Positions 44,164-54,165 of a stretch of 64,000 nt of DNA are shown piece after piece. Both the position numbers and the translations under genes were made by a program. Below the pieces are notes generated by a model. That model was not told the origin of the DNA. It saw nothing but the letters and a program-made list of their open reading frames with translations, and ran no database searches. Each line of letters begins with the position of its first letter. Position 1 is the stretch's first letter. This DNA comes from Flavobacterium praedii (GTDB lineage Bacteria; Bacteroidota; Bacteroidia; Flavobacteriales; Flavobacteriaceae): positions 696,001-760,000 of the forward strand of contig NZ_CP113948.1 of the NCBI RefSeq assembly GCF_026810365.1, in the 5' to 3' direction.

Positions 44164-45204
44164 TTATTTGTTAAAAATAACATTCTCTTGTTCCAAAACT
44201 CGAATAAAGGTGGTTCTCTTGGTCAATTCTTTTAATTTGGAAGCGCCCACATACGTGCAGGTGCTCCTGATGCCTCCAAGGATGTCTTTTAAGGTAATGA
44301 TGACGTCTCCTTTGAAAGGTACCTGAACCGTTTTTCCTTCGCTGGCTCGGTATTCGGCGACACCACCAACGTGTTTGTTCATGGCAGTTTCCGAACTCAT
44401 TCCGTAGAATTTTTTATATTTTTCACCTTCCATTTCGACCAATTCACCACCGCTTTCGGTATGACCAGCCAGCATTCCGCCCAACATCACAAAATCGGCA
44501 CCAGCACCAAAGGCTTTGGCAACATCACCAGGAGTGACACATCCGCCATCGCTGATGATGTGTCCTCCTAAACCATGCGCGGCATCGGCACATTCGATTA
44601 TGGCCGAAAGTTGGGGATAGCCCACACCCGTTTTAACTCTTGTGGTACAAACCGAGCCAGGACCGATTCCTACTTTGACAATATCGGCACCGGCCAAAAG
44701 CAATTCTTCGACCATTTCGCCGGTAACGACATTTCCGGCAATAATTACTTTATCGGGATATTGTTCGCGTGCTTTTTTGAGGAAACTCACAAAATGTTCC
44801 GAATAGCCGTTGGCCACATCGATGCAAATGAATTTTAGCTGTGGATTGTGTTCAAATATTTCGCCTATTTTCTTGAAATCATTTTTTCCGGTTCCAGAAC
44901 TCACCGCAATATAATTGGAAATGTTCTCGGGTGCATTTTTCATGAATTCATTCCATTGCTCTAGGGAATAATGTTTATGAATGGCTGTAAAAAGGTTTTC
45001 TTTGGCCAATGCCAATGCCATTTCAAAAGTACCAACTGTATCCATGTTTGCTCCCATGATAGGAACTCCTGACCAAGTTGAGGTACTGTGTAAAAATTTA
45101 AATTCCCTCTCCAAAGAAACCTGAGATCGACTCTTTAAAGTAGAGCGTTTGGGTCTAATCATTACATCTTTAAATCCTAATTTAAGTTCGGTTTCTATTC
45201 TCAT
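44164..45204 (-). CDS. guaC: GMP reductase
   Basis: A 346-aa IMPDH-like enzyme that reduces GMP to IMP with NADPH and ammonia release, balancing purine pools. [15 protein letters not shown] and the catalytic Cys in [20 protein letters not shown], followed by [27 protein letters not shown], identify the family; the CBS domains of IMPDH are absent, and length equals the E. coli protein. A minus-strand TACATTTG at 45228-45235 is a possible promoter. The repeat element copy 3 is beyond its 3' end. Confidence 0.95.
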   Translation of the reverse strand: MRIETELKLGFKDVMIRPKRSTLKSRSQVSLEREFKFLHSTSTWSGVPIMGANMDTVGTFEMALALAKENLFTAIHKHYSLEQWNEFMKNAPENISNYIAVSSGTGKNDFKKIGEIFEHNPQLKFICIDVANGYSEHFVSFLKKAREQYPDKVIIAGNVVTGEMVEELLLAGADIVKVGIGPGSVCTTRVKTGVGYPQLSAIIECADAAHGLGGHIISDGGCVTPGDVAKAFGAGADFVMLGGMLAGHTESGGELVEMEGEKYKKFYGMSSETAMNKHVGGVAEYRASEGKTVQVPFKGDVIITLKDILGGIRSTCTYVGASKLKELTKRTTFIRVLEQENVIFNK

Positions 45205-45303
45205 GATTTTGAAATATGGTTACCTAACAAATGTATTGTTTTATTGAAAAAACTCCGATAAATAGGCGTTAAATATTTATGGTTTTTTCAAGGATTATTT
45301 AGA

Positions 45304-45702
45304 TTATAGAGGTGTTTTTTGGTTTTTATGATTATTGAAAAAATGCTTGATAAGATTACTGCCAATTGTTTTAATCGTTTCTGAATGTTTTGAAACCAAA
45401 TTAGCTATGGCAAATTGCGCTAGTGTTCCAACTACGCTCTTGATTGCATTGTGAGATCCATCTACCAAGAGTTTTTTAGAAATGAATCCGGTACTTAATC
45501 CAATTGCATTACTTACTAAATCATTTTGTATTTCGGGTGAAGTAGTTACTTCGTGAAATACGGTTTTAAAAAGGTTGAAGGGTTTTAAACTTTCAAGAGT
45601 AATGTGAAATTGTTCTCTTAGGAGATTCAATTCAGTTTCACATTGTTTTTGTTGTTGAATTATTAATTCATTCAATGAATCCGTTTCGTTTCTGTTTTTC
45701 AT
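45304..45702 (-). CDS. Hypothetical protein in YtxH/holin-like cluster
   Basis: A 132-aa protein with no signal peptide, a Gln-rich N-terminus and one or two amphipathic hydrophobic stretches (LVSNAIGLSTGFISKKLLVDG, VGTLAQFAIANLVSKH). It overlaps the upstream holin-family gene by 4 bp and is probably cotranscribed with it and the YtxH gene. No family recognised. It may associate with the membrane. Confidence 0.6.
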   Translation of the reverse strand: MKNRNETDSLNELIIQQQKQCETELNLLREQFHITLESLKPFNLFKTVFHEVTTSPEIQNDLVSNAIGLSTGFISKKLLVDGSHNAIKSVVGTLAQFAIANLVSKHSETIKTIGSNLIKHFFNNHKNQKTPL

Positions 45703-46052
45703 ACTATTTTCTCTTTGAGTAATTTTTTAATAATAGCATTGCTTACAGGATATTTTAAGCATTGGTTCCGAAAAAGGTGAAGAAATATTGCTAGGAATAA
45801 ATAGAAAGCTCCTACAGTAAAATAACCATAAAATGCCTCCCCAAGAAGTTTTCCTATCCATAATGCGACTCCAATGCTGCTCAATAAAACTGAAAATACA
45901 ACGGTCATAATAACCACAAGTCTTGAAACTAGAGATGATGCAATATCGGCCGTTTTATCTATGGTATTTAGTCTAAACAATTTTAGGCTAGTTTTGCTAT
46001 ACTCTTCTGCTTGTTCAAAAAGTGTTGTTATAGGCGTTGTATTTTTAGTCAT
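45699..46052 (-). CDS. Phage-holin-3-6/DUF1469-like membrane protein
   Basis: A 117-aa protein, started at MTKNTTPITTLFEQAEEYSK; the frame is open further upstream but the preceding residues overlap the YtxH gene and look unrelated. Two close hydrophobic helices (VVIMTVVFSVLLSSIGVALW and YFTVGAFYLFLAIFLHLF) fit the holin-superfamily III pattern, common in envelope stress clusters. It overlaps the next gene by 4 bp. Not a phage gene in this context. Confidence 0.75.
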   Translation of the reverse strand: MTKNTTPITTLFEQAEEYSKTSLKLFRLNTIDKTADIASSLVSRLVVIMTVVFSVLLSSIGVALWIGKLLGEAFYGYFTVGAFYLFLAIFLHLFRNQCLKYPVSNAIIKKLLKEKIV

Positions 46053-46068
46053 ATTAAATTTTTTCTGG

Positions 46069-46353
46069 TTAATAATTTGAAACAATATGATTGGTATTTT
46101 TTTTTGCTTCATCAAATTCTGCTTTCGTATCTTCTGTCAACTCTTGTGCAAATTCTTTTGCATTTTGAAGTTTTTCTGAAATAGAATCAGCAATCTCATT
46201 GTATTTTGATTTTAAATCATCTGCATAATCACTTCCTTTGTCCATGATTTGTTTACGTGTTACAGACCCTTTATCGGGTGCAAAAAGAATTCCTAAAATT
46301 CCACCTATGGCAAGACCTGCCACAGTTCCTAATACTACTTTACTTGTGCTCAT
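46069..46353 (-). CDS. YtxH domain-containing protein
   Basis: A 94-aa protein started at MSTSKVVLGTVAGLAIGGIL; the open frame runs 60 codons further upstream, which I leave out. An N-terminal glycine-rich membrane helix ending LFAPDKG, the YtxH hallmark, is followed by a long charged helix (DDLKSKYNEIADSISEKLQN). It heads a three-gene minus-strand unit. YtxH proteins are general stress proteins of unknown mechanism. Confidence 0.85.
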   Translation of the reverse strand: MSTSKVVLGTVAGLAIGGILGILFAPDKGSVTRKQIMDKGSDYADDLKSKYNEIADSISEKLQNAKEFAQELTEDTKAEFDEAKKNTNHIVSNY

Positions 46354-46683
46354 AATTATTATATTAAATTGTTTTTTTGTTTGAATATTACTTGTTTTAG
46401 TACAAAATAGGTACAAATTTTTTTCTTTGTGTTTATTGATATAAAACAATTTATCCACTGTAAAGGTGAGGTTCTTAAAGGGATTTTCTTTTATACTATT
46501 TTTATGAAAAGTTGCATGATTTACAGATTGCAAATGAGTTATGTAGGTTTAATGATACACATTTTTAGTGTCTTTGTACCTAAATATGTATGCCTTGAAG
46601 CATATTTTTAAATTCTACTTGTTAATTACGTAGTTTCATATTGACAAAAAAAATAACCTCAAATTTTTAAAAAGTAAAATCAC

Positions 46684-48120
46684 ATGAAAACAACAAAAAA
46701 GTTATTATTATTAATTGGATTAATCACGTTTTGTGGTTGCAAAAACGATTCAAAAACAAAAGTAGAAACAGTTGATTATTCTAGCACCACTGTTTCCGAT
46801 TGTATAGCACCGGCAAGTTGGTTTGTTACGGTAAATAATACCCGAAAAACGCCTGCACCTAATGAAGGTCCAACAAGTGTATTTGCAAATAATGCAACGG
46901 TAAGCAATTGCGATTTTCATCAATGGTCATGGCAAAAGTTTCTATGGCTAACCAATGAGGTAAATGGACGACCACAGTTTATGGATAGTTTGATACAAGT
47001 GTCTTCATCTGGTCAAAAATTAGATCAGAATAAAGGGATTATTTTGACAGATACGGCTCAGGCTAGTTCTACAACGGATATTTTAACAACACCAAATTAT
47101 GTATCAGGTGTTCCACCATCCACTACCGTTTATTATTCAATATTTATGGACAAACTGCTGTATGCTACAATGTTAAAATATGGACCAATAGCCAAAAAAG
47201 ATCCTTCCTCTTTAAAGGATATAACCTTTCCTGTAGGTGCATTAGAACTTAAAACCTCTTGGATAAATGCAAGCGTTCTTAAGGATACAACCTCTTATTA
47301 TATTACTAATGGTCTAATTAATGGGGTAAAAACTAGAGTGGCGCTTTTGGGAATGCACGTGGTGGGTGTTGTAGAGAATCACCCTGAATTTGTATGGGCT
47401 ACTTTTGAACATGAAAATCTTGCTCCTGCGTATGATTGGGCTAAAGCTACTCCAACAACTGATGCAGCAGTAACTAGCACGGTTGATTATCCTTTTTTTA
47501 ACAAAAGTACTACAGCTACCGTTAAGAACATCACTTCTGGAAATGGTGTTTATACCGATGTTTTTTCTGTTTATAAATATGGGGTTCCTGTTGAAAAAGC
47601 AATGAAAGGATCTTTTAATGTTCAGCTTTTCATGGAAACAAGTCAAAATGGTTCAGAGAACTTTAGTAATATTCGTACAATTAATGAAAGTGTAAAGAAA
47701 CAACTGAAAGGGGTTTGGAACAACTATTTCTATAATGGTTCGCTATGGATCAATACCGAAGGATATGTCGGAACTAAATCTCAAGCAGCCTTATTGGACT
47801 CGTTGAGTTACAAGCTTTCGAAATCTGAACCTGGAAAATTAGCCAGAGGTTCTGTTGCAGCATATAATATTACTATGGAAACGTATGTTCAGGTAGGATT
47901 TGGAAAACCATCTTCTATACATGGAACTACAGTGGGTAATCTCGTGAATTGCTTCTCTTGCCACAACACATCTTCCGAAAACACAGTTTCGCCACTTTTT
48001 ATTAGTCATGTATTTACGGGTTATGTACAAAGTTTGAATGGATTGAACAAAAAGGAAATCAAACAACAACATGTTAATGAAATCAATAAACAATATCTGT
48101 TGCGTTTGAAAGGAATTTAA
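46684..48120 (+). CDS. Lipoprotein with a C-terminal CxxCH haem motif
   Basis: A 478-aa lipoprotein (FCGCKND; lipid Cys about 19). Long beta-rich body with FHQWSWQKFLWLTNEVNGRP and GMHVVGVVENHPEFVWATFEHEN. Near residue 423 is NCFSCHNT, a CxxCH covalent haem-binding site, so it is probably a periplasmic or surface c-type cytochrome-like protein. Only one such motif is present. I know of related unannotated proteins in Bacteroidota and proteobacteria but cannot name a family. It has its own terminator (48175). Confidence 0.7.
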   Translation: MKTTKKLLLLIGLITFCGCKNDSKTKVETVDYSSTTVSDCIAPASWFVTVNNTRKTPAPNEGPTSVFANNATVSNCDFHQWSWQKFLWLTNEVNGRPQFMDSLIQVSSSGQKLDQNKGIILTDTAQASSTTDILTTPNYVSGVPPSTTVYYSIFMDKLLYATMLKYGPIAKKDPSSLKDITFPVGALELKTSWINASVLKDTTSYYITNGLINGVKTRVALLGMHVVGVVENHPEFVWATFEHENLAPAYDWAKATPTTDAAVTSTVDYPFFNKSTTATVKNITSGNGVYTDVFSVYKYGVPVEKAMKGSFNVQLFMETSQNGSENFSNIRTINESVKKQLKGVWNNYFYNGSLWINTEGYVGTKSQAALLDSLSYKLSKSEPGKLARGSVAAYNITMETYVQVGFGKPSSIHGTTVGNLVNCFSCHNTSSENTVSPLFISHVFTGYVQSLNGLNKKEIKQQHVNEINKQYLLRLKGI

Positions 48121-48174
48121 AGCAATTGAATTAAGCCTTTATTTTTTCTAAATTCTGGTTTAAATTCAAAACAC

Positions 48175-48204
48175 AAAACCACAGCAAAAGTCTGTGGTTT
48201 TTTT
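48175..48204 (+). terminator. Terminator after the haem-motif lipoprotein gene
   Basis: AAACCACAG pairs with CTGTGGTTT, followed by T-run. Confidence 0.75.
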
Positions 48205-48303
48205 GTGCTTTGTATTTATTAGGCTATTTTCTAATTTCAAAAGCTTTGCTTGCAGAATAGTATTGTTTTGTAAAAGTATTTGTAAACTCAAAAGCTTTAT
48301 CTG

Positions 48304-48338
48304 ATAAAATAAAAAAGCAACCCTTTATGAGTTGCTTT
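48304..48338 (-). terminator. Minus-strand terminator for the Tat-signal gene
   Basis: On the minus strand AAAGCAAC-type stem (48314-48321 with 48331-48338) is followed by a T-run. Points to the gene at 48458. Confidence 0.6.
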
Positions 48339-48457
48339 ACATATATTCTGAAACCATCTGGTTTATGTTTTCAATAACGAAAATAAGTTTAAACCATAGA
48401 ATTAAAAACCGAATTATTGTTTCAAAATGGATTCTATGTTACAAACGATGTTTCTAA

Positions 48458-48811
48458 TTAGATTTCTTTGGTCATTCGCTCAAGTGATAATTTATAGATC
48501 ACGGCAAAAACACCGTCTTTCATGAATTCATTAAGTTTTGGTTTAAATTCTTCAGCCATTTCGGTAATTGCAATCATCTTTTTATTGTTTTCACGATTTT
48601 CTGGTTCCGTTTTTCGAACCCTAATTACTTCAATGAATTCATCCATCCATTTTTCATGGAGAATAATAAATTCTTTTTGTTCGCTAGTTAATTTTTTGAT
48701 CTCAGTTTGATCCAAATGGGATGCAAAACTGCTAGGACTGATTAATGTTGCTCCTGTTGTCAAACCTAGGAATTTGAAAAAATTTCTTCTATTGGATTTT
48801 GAATCTAGCAT
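48458..48811 (-). CDS. Tat-signal hypothetical protein
   Basis: A 117-aa protein with a twin-arginine signal (NRRNFFKFLGLTTGATLI, then ASH). The mature part is a highly charged pair of helices, without a cofactor-binding motif. Tat export usually means a folded or cofactor-bound cargo, or a partner that is. It is not in an operon. The haem-motif lipoprotein next door could be functionally related but this is only position. No family recognised. Confidence 0.6.
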   Translation of the reverse strand: MLDSKSNRRNFFKFLGLTTGATLISPSSFASHLDQTEIKKLTSEQKEFIILHEKWMDEFIEVIRVRKTEPENRENNKKMIAITEMAEEFKPKLNEFMKDGVFAVIYKLSLERMTKEI

Positions 48812-49030
48812 ATGAAATGATTTTTAATGAATAAAATAAACATAAAGATATACTGTTTCTATGACAAATAGATGAAATTGTTAAAAATAATTTTTAAAAT
48901 ATTGAGCAACAGTACAATTAAGAACAGCTAAAAGCAGATTATCTCGATTTATAAAAAGGCAACAATCTATTGAAAAAAAATAGATAGGGTACACTTTGCG
49001 GACTGTAATATAAAACTTTATAATCTGAGA

Positions 49031-49678
49031 TTACAAAATCTGAATTAAATCCAAAGGATGATTTACTACTTGTTTTGCACCATTTTCAATCAATTCTTCT
49101 TTTGGTCGATAGCCCCAAGAAACGCCCACTGCAAACATATTGGCATTAGTGGCCGTTTGCATATCAATACCAGAATCACCTACGAAAATTATTTCTTCTG
49201 GTTTTAGTCCCATGCTTTTGCTTATTACCAAAGCTTCGGTGGGATTGGGTTTTTTGAGTGATTCAGTGGTTAATCCCACTGCAGAATCAAAATAGTTAGG
49301 AAACAAAGCAGCCGTGATTTTCTTGGTTAGTTCGTCCGATTTATTAGAGAACACGCCCATTTTCATATTATTCGAAATTAAATAATTCAATAATTCGATT
49401 ATTCCTTCATACGATGTTGTTTTATGAGTACAAGCATCACGGTATTCTTCAATCATTAAACGGTAACAGCTCTCAATACTTTTTTCATCCTTATGTGTTG
49501 TTGGTAGTGATTTGCTAACCAAATTACGTAAACCACTACCAATGAAATATTGATAAGCATCATAACTATGAGTAGGGTAGTTGAGGTCTTGAAGCACGCT
49601 ATTCATAGCATCTGCAATGTCTTCCAATGAATTTACTAATGTTCCGTCTAAGTCAAAAATAACTCCTTTAAACTTCAT
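49031..49678 (-). CDS. HAD family phosphatase (phosphoglycolate phosphatase-like)
   Basis: A 215-aa HAD hydrolase. Motif I is FDLDGTLVNS with the nucleophile Asp; motif II falls in GVFSNKS; motif III is at KKPNPTEAL; motif IV is FVGDSGIDMQTA. A helical cap domain between motifs I and II gives the Gph-like subclass. It could recycle 2-phosphoglycolate from DNA repair, or act on other small phosphates. Followed by the nitroreductase gene upstream on the same strand (120-bp gap). Confidence 0.85.
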   Translation of the reverse strand: MKFKGVIFDLDGTLVNSLEDIADAMNSVLQDLNYPTHSYDAYQYFIGSGLRNLVSKSLPTTHKDEKSIESCYRLMIEEYRDACTHKTTSYEGIIELLNYLISNNMKMGVFSNKSDELTKKITAALFPNYFDSAVGLTTESLKKPNPTEALVISKSMGLKPEEIIFVGDSGIDMQTATNANMFAVGVSWGYRPKEELIENGAKQVVNHPLDLIQIL

Positions 49679-49797
49679 TTTTTGTTTTTTAATTTATAGA
49701 AAGAAGAGCCATTTCAATTCTTGTTTGGGGAATTTCTCAAAGTTACGGATATTGATTATCTTCTTGGAAAGTAAAGCAAGTTTAATCCCGTTTTGTT

Positions 49798-50397
49798 TTA
49801 TATAGTTTCAATTACATTCTCTAGAGATCTTCTGGTTTTTGGTGTTACTTCGATTCGGTTAAAATCATCTTCGGAACCATAACCTACCGCCATTGCAAAA
49901 AGTGGTTTGTATGTTGACATTTGGAGAATATCGTGGTATTTATCCGTTTCTATACCTTCCATCGCAGTTGAATCAAGGCCAAGTGCTGCACTAGCCGTCA
50001 AACCAACCCCCAATGCAATATATACTTGTTTGGAAAACCATGTCTTCAAATCAGCTTCTGGCATATTGGCTTTAATTTGATTGTACCAGTCCTTTCTAGC
50101 TTGTGGAAATTCCTTGTCGACCACTTTTTGAAAAGCATCCAAATCATCCACAACACTAAACACCACTAATAGTTTGGCTTGATTTATTTTTTCTTCATTG
50201 TGCATGGAAACGGAAGCTAATTTTGCTTTAATTTCTGGATTTTGGACAAATGTAAATTTCCAAGGTTGGATATTTATTGAAGAAGGAGTGAGTCGCAAAA
50301 TGGCTTTCAAATCCTCAATTTTTTCTTGTGGTATTTCTTTGTCAGCGTTGTATTTCTTTGCGGTATATCTTTTTTGTATTAATTCTAAAATATTCAT
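49798..50397 (-). CDS. NAD(P)H-dependent nitroreductase
   Basis: A 199-aa FMN flavoprotein of the NfsB/dihydropteridine reductase group. RYTAKKYN and LTPSSINIQPWKF bind FMN; the KVDQFQK-like segment (AFQKVVDKEFPQARKDW) and the late ALGLDSTAMEGI are family-typical. It probably reduces nitro compounds, quinones or other electron-poor aromatics. The gene is upstream of an outer-membrane protein gene by about 180 bp on the same strand. Confidence 0.87.
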   Translation of the reverse strand: MNILELIQKRYTAKKYNADKEIPQEKIEDLKAILRLTPSSINIQPWKFTFVQNPEIKAKLASVSMHNEEKINQAKLLVVFSVVDDLDAFQKVVDKEFPQARKDWYNQIKANMPEADLKTWFSKQVYIALGVGLTASAALGLDSTAMEGIETDKYHDILQMSTYKPLFAMAVGYGSEDDFNRIEVTPKTRRSLENVIETI

Positions 50398-50580
50398 GGC
50401 TGTATTTTTTTGTTGATTTCTATAGTAGTTATTACAGTTACAAAGTTAACCTAATACATTGGTAGTACGTACATTTTTAAAAATAGAAATAACCAAAATT
50501 GACAGAACAATTGGAATGATCAAGGATTGTAAATTTACAGTAGTTATAGGTGTTTTTTTTTTTTTTGGTATTTGTATAAT

Positions 50581-52290
50581 TTAAAATGAATATCTCGCAA
50601 AAATAGACAAGCAGTACCAGTTTTTAGTATCGGATACATTATCTTTTATAGCTCCTCCTGGAAGTGTATAAGCTGTATTCAAATGGAAGTACCAATTGCT
50701 GGAATGAAAATATTTAAAAGTTAGATTGTACTCTGTTCCGTAAAAATTGGATTGAAGTGTAGATAAAGCCGGATTTCCTCCAATATTATTTTTTTCAGCC
50801 GCATAAAAAAGCCAAAACTGTCCTACCAATTGTGTTTTTTTTAATGGTTTATAAACAATTTGCAAACGGTGGCTTATTTCATTACTGTTTTGTACAATCT
50901 TATACATGTTAGATCCTTGTACCCATTGCTCGCCATTTCCTCCTGTATAGAGTTGGTCCCAACGATTATAGGAAGCAGTATTGGCATCATCACCACTAAA
51001 ATAAGCATATCGATAACTAACTGTAGGAGCACCTTTAGAATTGATAAAACTCCAACCAAGCTCTCCATAATAGGCCAAAGCTTTCATATCAAAATTAGGA
51101 TTACGCTGATAACCAACCTCCGTTTTGTAAAACAAGCCACCACCTTCTCCCGTTGATTTGAAAAAGCGAGCATTGTAAACCTGAAGTCCGTCACGTTTAT
51201 GCACTGTTCCATCAGGCATGTAGTAATTGAAATTTGAATCTGAAACATTCAGATAACTTAAGCCTAGGATTCCATTTTTTTTGTTTTTCAATTGAAGGTT
51301 TATTCCTTTTATTGTTGTTTTACTATCCAAAATATCAAGTTCATTTGGTCTTAAGCTAAAACCTTGCAGTAGTATTTTGTCATAAACAATATCTGCAGTA
51401 AATAATTCTTTTCCTGCCCATCGCGGGTTTAGTTGTAAAGAAGCCCGATCATATCCATTCATTGAAGTATTAACAATTAACCAACCATCACCCAGAGTAA
51501 ATTGCTTACGACCATAACACAAGTTGTATTTATATGCTTTGTCATTATTTGTGCGGCCACCACCCACAAAACCCACAAAAGCCTCTTCAACATCACCATA
51601 AATTCTTGATTTGTCAGTAAAAAGTTCGTTACCTGCCGAGAAGGACACCAGATAATTTACGCCACCATAGAGATGGATGTTTGCTTTTGGAATAACTTTT
51701 GCAATTCCATAAATACCGGCACTGGCAAACCCTTCGAGCCATGCAGTATAGCCATCTCCCACAGGTTTTTCGGCTAATGGATTACCGTTCGTCAGCTGTT
51801 CGGGTTGAGAAAACCACGCATTATCATTAGAATATACCATTTCGGAGGCGGCAGATTTTAGTGTCACAAATACATTTTCGGTATTATAAAGTACTGGAAA
51901 AAGATTTTTATCCTTGGCAACATTTACTTTGTTGGCATCTTGGTCTGTAACCGGAATCAACTTAACATTTATGGTTAACTCTACTGCATTTTGGGAGGAG
52001 GTTGTCACCAAAGGCGATGCTTTCTCGACAAAAGGCAATAGGTTAATTTTTGAGATGTTATAAGAGGTAAGGAAACTATTAAATTGTGTTTGTGTACTTA
52101 CGGCAAATGTGTCTTCAATTACTCTTGTATATGCAGCATAAAGTGTAGTATCAACAGGTTGGTTCTCATATACAAAATGTATGGATTGTATGTTTGTACC
52201 TTCGTAGATTGATATCGGGTTATTGGACTGAGCAAAAGAATAGGTACTTATTATAATCGATAATAAGCACCCTTTTATTAGTTTCTTCAT
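50581..52290 (-). CDS. Outer-membrane beta-barrel protein (alginate-export-like)
   Basis: A 569-aa protein with a signal peptide (MKKLIKGCLLSIIISTYSFA). Many alternating hydrophobic/aromatic strands and the final aromatic FARYSF end are typical for outer-membrane beta-barrels. The strands from about residue 205 resemble porins of the alginate-export type. Substrate unknown. It lies 12 bp after the SDR gene, suggesting a common transcript. Four repeated strand-turn motifs with Tyr and Asn are visible. Confidence 0.72.
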   Translation of the reverse strand: MKKLIKGCLLSIIISTYSFAQSNNPISIYEGTNIQSIHFVYENQPVDTTLYAAYTRVIEDTFAVSTQTQFNSFLTSYNISKINLLPFVEKASPLVTTSSQNAVELTINVKLIPVTDQDANKVNVAKDKNLFPVLYNTENVFVTLKSAASEMVYSNDNAWFSQPEQLTNGNPLAEKPVGDGYTAWLEGFASAGIYGIAKVIPKANIHLYGGVNYLVSFSAGNELFTDKSRIYGDVEEAFVGFVGGGRTNNDKAYKYNLCYGRKQFTLGDGWLIVNTSMNGYDRASLQLNPRWAGKELFTADIVYDKILLQGFSLRPNELDILDSKTTIKGINLQLKNKKNGILGLSYLNVSDSNFNYYMPDGTVHKRDGLQVYNARFFKSTGEGGGLFYKTEVGYQRNPNFDMKALAYYGELGWSFINSKGAPTVSYRYAYFSGDDANTASYNRWDQLYTGGNGEQWVQGSNMYKIVQNSNEISHRLQIVYKPLKKTQLVGQFWLFYAAEKNNIGGNPALSTLQSNFYGTEYNLTFKYFHSSNWYFHLNTAYTLPGGAIKDNVSDTKNWYCLSIFARYSF

Positions 52291-52302
52291 ATATTTTATG
52301 AT

Positions 52303-53298
52303 TTAAAAATCAGTCCATCCTCCATCTGTAGCCATTATGGTTCCAGTAAGAGCTGAAGATTCGTCTGAGAGAAGGTATAGAATATTTGAAGCTTGTTCCC
52401 AAGGGTAAGATCCTCTATGTTCTGAGTCGCAATATTTAAGAAGACTCATCGTTTTTATGGCTCCCATTCCAAATCCCTCACCAGCAGCAACTGTAGCTTT
52501 TACAAATTTCCCTGCACGATCGACCATTGGTGTTTGGGTTTCTGCCATATTAACAGAATTTACTCTAATGCCATAAGGCGCATAATCAATGGCAGCATTG
52601 CGTGTTAACCCATTTACCGCGTGTTTGCTGGCAACATAAGCAGGGTTTCCAGATAAACCAGTCATACCCGCAATAGAACCTACAAGCACCACAGAGCCTC
52701 CATTATTTTGTTTCAGTAATTGAGTTAAGGTAGAACGTAAAGATTTAAAAGTACCAGCGGCATTCGTTTTGAACGTATTATCCCAGTATTCATCGGTTGC
52801 ATCTGTTATAGAGGCAGGCATGAGTGCTCTTTGTTCTTTGTTGAATTCAAATTCAGTACCCGAAAATACGCCATCCATGACACCGGCATTGAGACAAGCA
52901 TAATCTACTTTACCAAATTTTTCAACGGCTACTTGAATCATTCGATCACAATCTGCCGCAATTTGAATGTTTCCTTTCACAAAAACTATTTTTCCACCAC
53001 TTTTTGCATTCACTTTGTTGATAGAGTCAGAAACTTGTTGTCCTAATTCTTGAAGCCAGTCCATAATCACTACATTCGCTCCTTCTTTGACCGCACGTAT
53101 GGCAGTCCATTTACCAATTCCGCGGGCACCACCAGTAATGATAATTGTTTTTCCTTTAAAACGGTTAGGGATGAAATAGTCTTTGTCAAGACGCGTAACA
53201 TTTCGTTTTTGTGGTTTTGTTGCATTTTGAGCATTTGCTGACACCGCAAAAAACAATGCTACAGTAGCTGCGCAAACCAATGAGTTTAGTGTTTTCAT
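52303..53298 (-). CDS. SDR family oxidoreductase with signal peptide
   Basis: A 331-aa short-chain dehydrogenase that begins with a clear signal peptide (MKTLNSLVCAATVALFFAVS, then ANA cleavage). The cofactor loop TGGARGIG is at 55-62 and the catalytic YVASK has Tyr221/Lys225, with the Ser in GSIAGMTG. The C-terminus TIMATDGGWTDF is normal. SDRs are usually cytoplasmic because they use NAD(P); an exported one would need bound cofactor or Tat-like folding, and this signal has no RR. It is 12 bp upstream of an outer-membrane barrel gene. Confidence 0.8.
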   Translation of the reverse strand: MKTLNSLVCAATVALFFAVSANAQNATKPQKRNVTRLDKDYFIPNRFKGKTIIITGGARGIGKWTAIRAVKEGANVVIMDWLQELGQQVSDSINKVNAKSGGKIVFVKGNIQIAADCDRMIQVAVEKFGKVDYACLNAGVMDGVFSGTEFEFNKEQRALMPASITDATDEYWDNTFKTNAAGTFKSLRSTLTQLLKQNNGGSVVLVGSIAGMTGLSGNPAYVASKHAVNGLTRNAAIDYAPYGIRVNSVNMAETQTPMVDRAGKFVKATVAAGEGFGMGAIKTMSLLKYCDSEHRGSYPWEQASNILYLLSDESSALTGTIMATDGGWTDF

Positions 53299-53913
53299 AA
53301 TACCATTTTTTTTTGAATTAATAATTGTAAGTATCTAAATAATAAAGTCTTATTTTTTTGTTTCTGTTAAATGTTTTAATCAGAATATTAATTTTTTAAT
53401 AAAATTAATATTTTATTTTAGTATTTATAGTTTTGATTTACAATTTTTTTCAAAATTTTCATAAGGTTCTTCTTTGTAATGTTTTCTGGATTATCGAATC
53501 GTTTGTGACTTATATTTTGTAGAGTAGAGATTATTTTTTAATTTAAGTAGTCACTCATTGGAAATAAGCAACAAAAAACTTGAATAGGTGAGTGCGAATT
53601 GTAGTTTATCTTTCCCCAATTATTGACTTAATAAACATCTAAGAGTTAAATGGTAGCAGAATTGAATTCCTATCTTGAGAGGGGTTAGGGGAATGTTTTC
53701 TTTAAAATATAAATACTTTATTTTGATACTGTTGCTCAAAAGTATTTACATTAATTTAAACCAACAGGAAATATTGTACTTACTATTTAAGTAAGTAACT
53801 CGATATCTTTATAAAAGAAACTGATTAACATTCCGAATGAATTCTAAATATATTCACGGAAAAAAATCGGGAAACTTTACCTAGCGGTAGTGTTCCTTAG
53901 TAGTAATCAAGAT

Positions 53914-54060
53914 ATCCGATAACCGTAACACCTCATCCGAAGCAGCTAATTACTTGACCGAAGATTAAAAATGGCATTCAGAAGCATGTAACAGGCTATC
54001 CGAAGCATACAACAGGCAATCCGAAGCTTGTATCAGGCGTTCCGAAGCGCTCATCAGGGC
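53914..54060 (+). repeat. Degenerate ~21-bp tandem array, left of the 164-aa gene
   Basis: About seven units of 19-22 bp aligned on ATCCGAAGC...CAGGC, best in the last three (for example ATCCGAAGCATACAACAGGC). Units are contiguous with no unique spacers. No ORF covers it. Confidence 0.75.
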
Positions 54061-54165
54061 ATTATTTTTTCTTTGGATGCCCTATTTTGCTGGGCGTAGC
54101 ATAAAAAGGGTTGAAATGAATAAAATGTACGTTTTTATGTTTGTGATTTTTATGATCTATATCCT

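Noticed and set aside
45699..46115. Phage origin of the holin-like gene
   Set aside because: No other phage genes; holin-superfamily proteins with YtxH are a regular chromosomal cluster.
53914..54060. CRISPR or phage attachment site
   Set aside because: Degenerate contiguous units, no spacers, no integrase.
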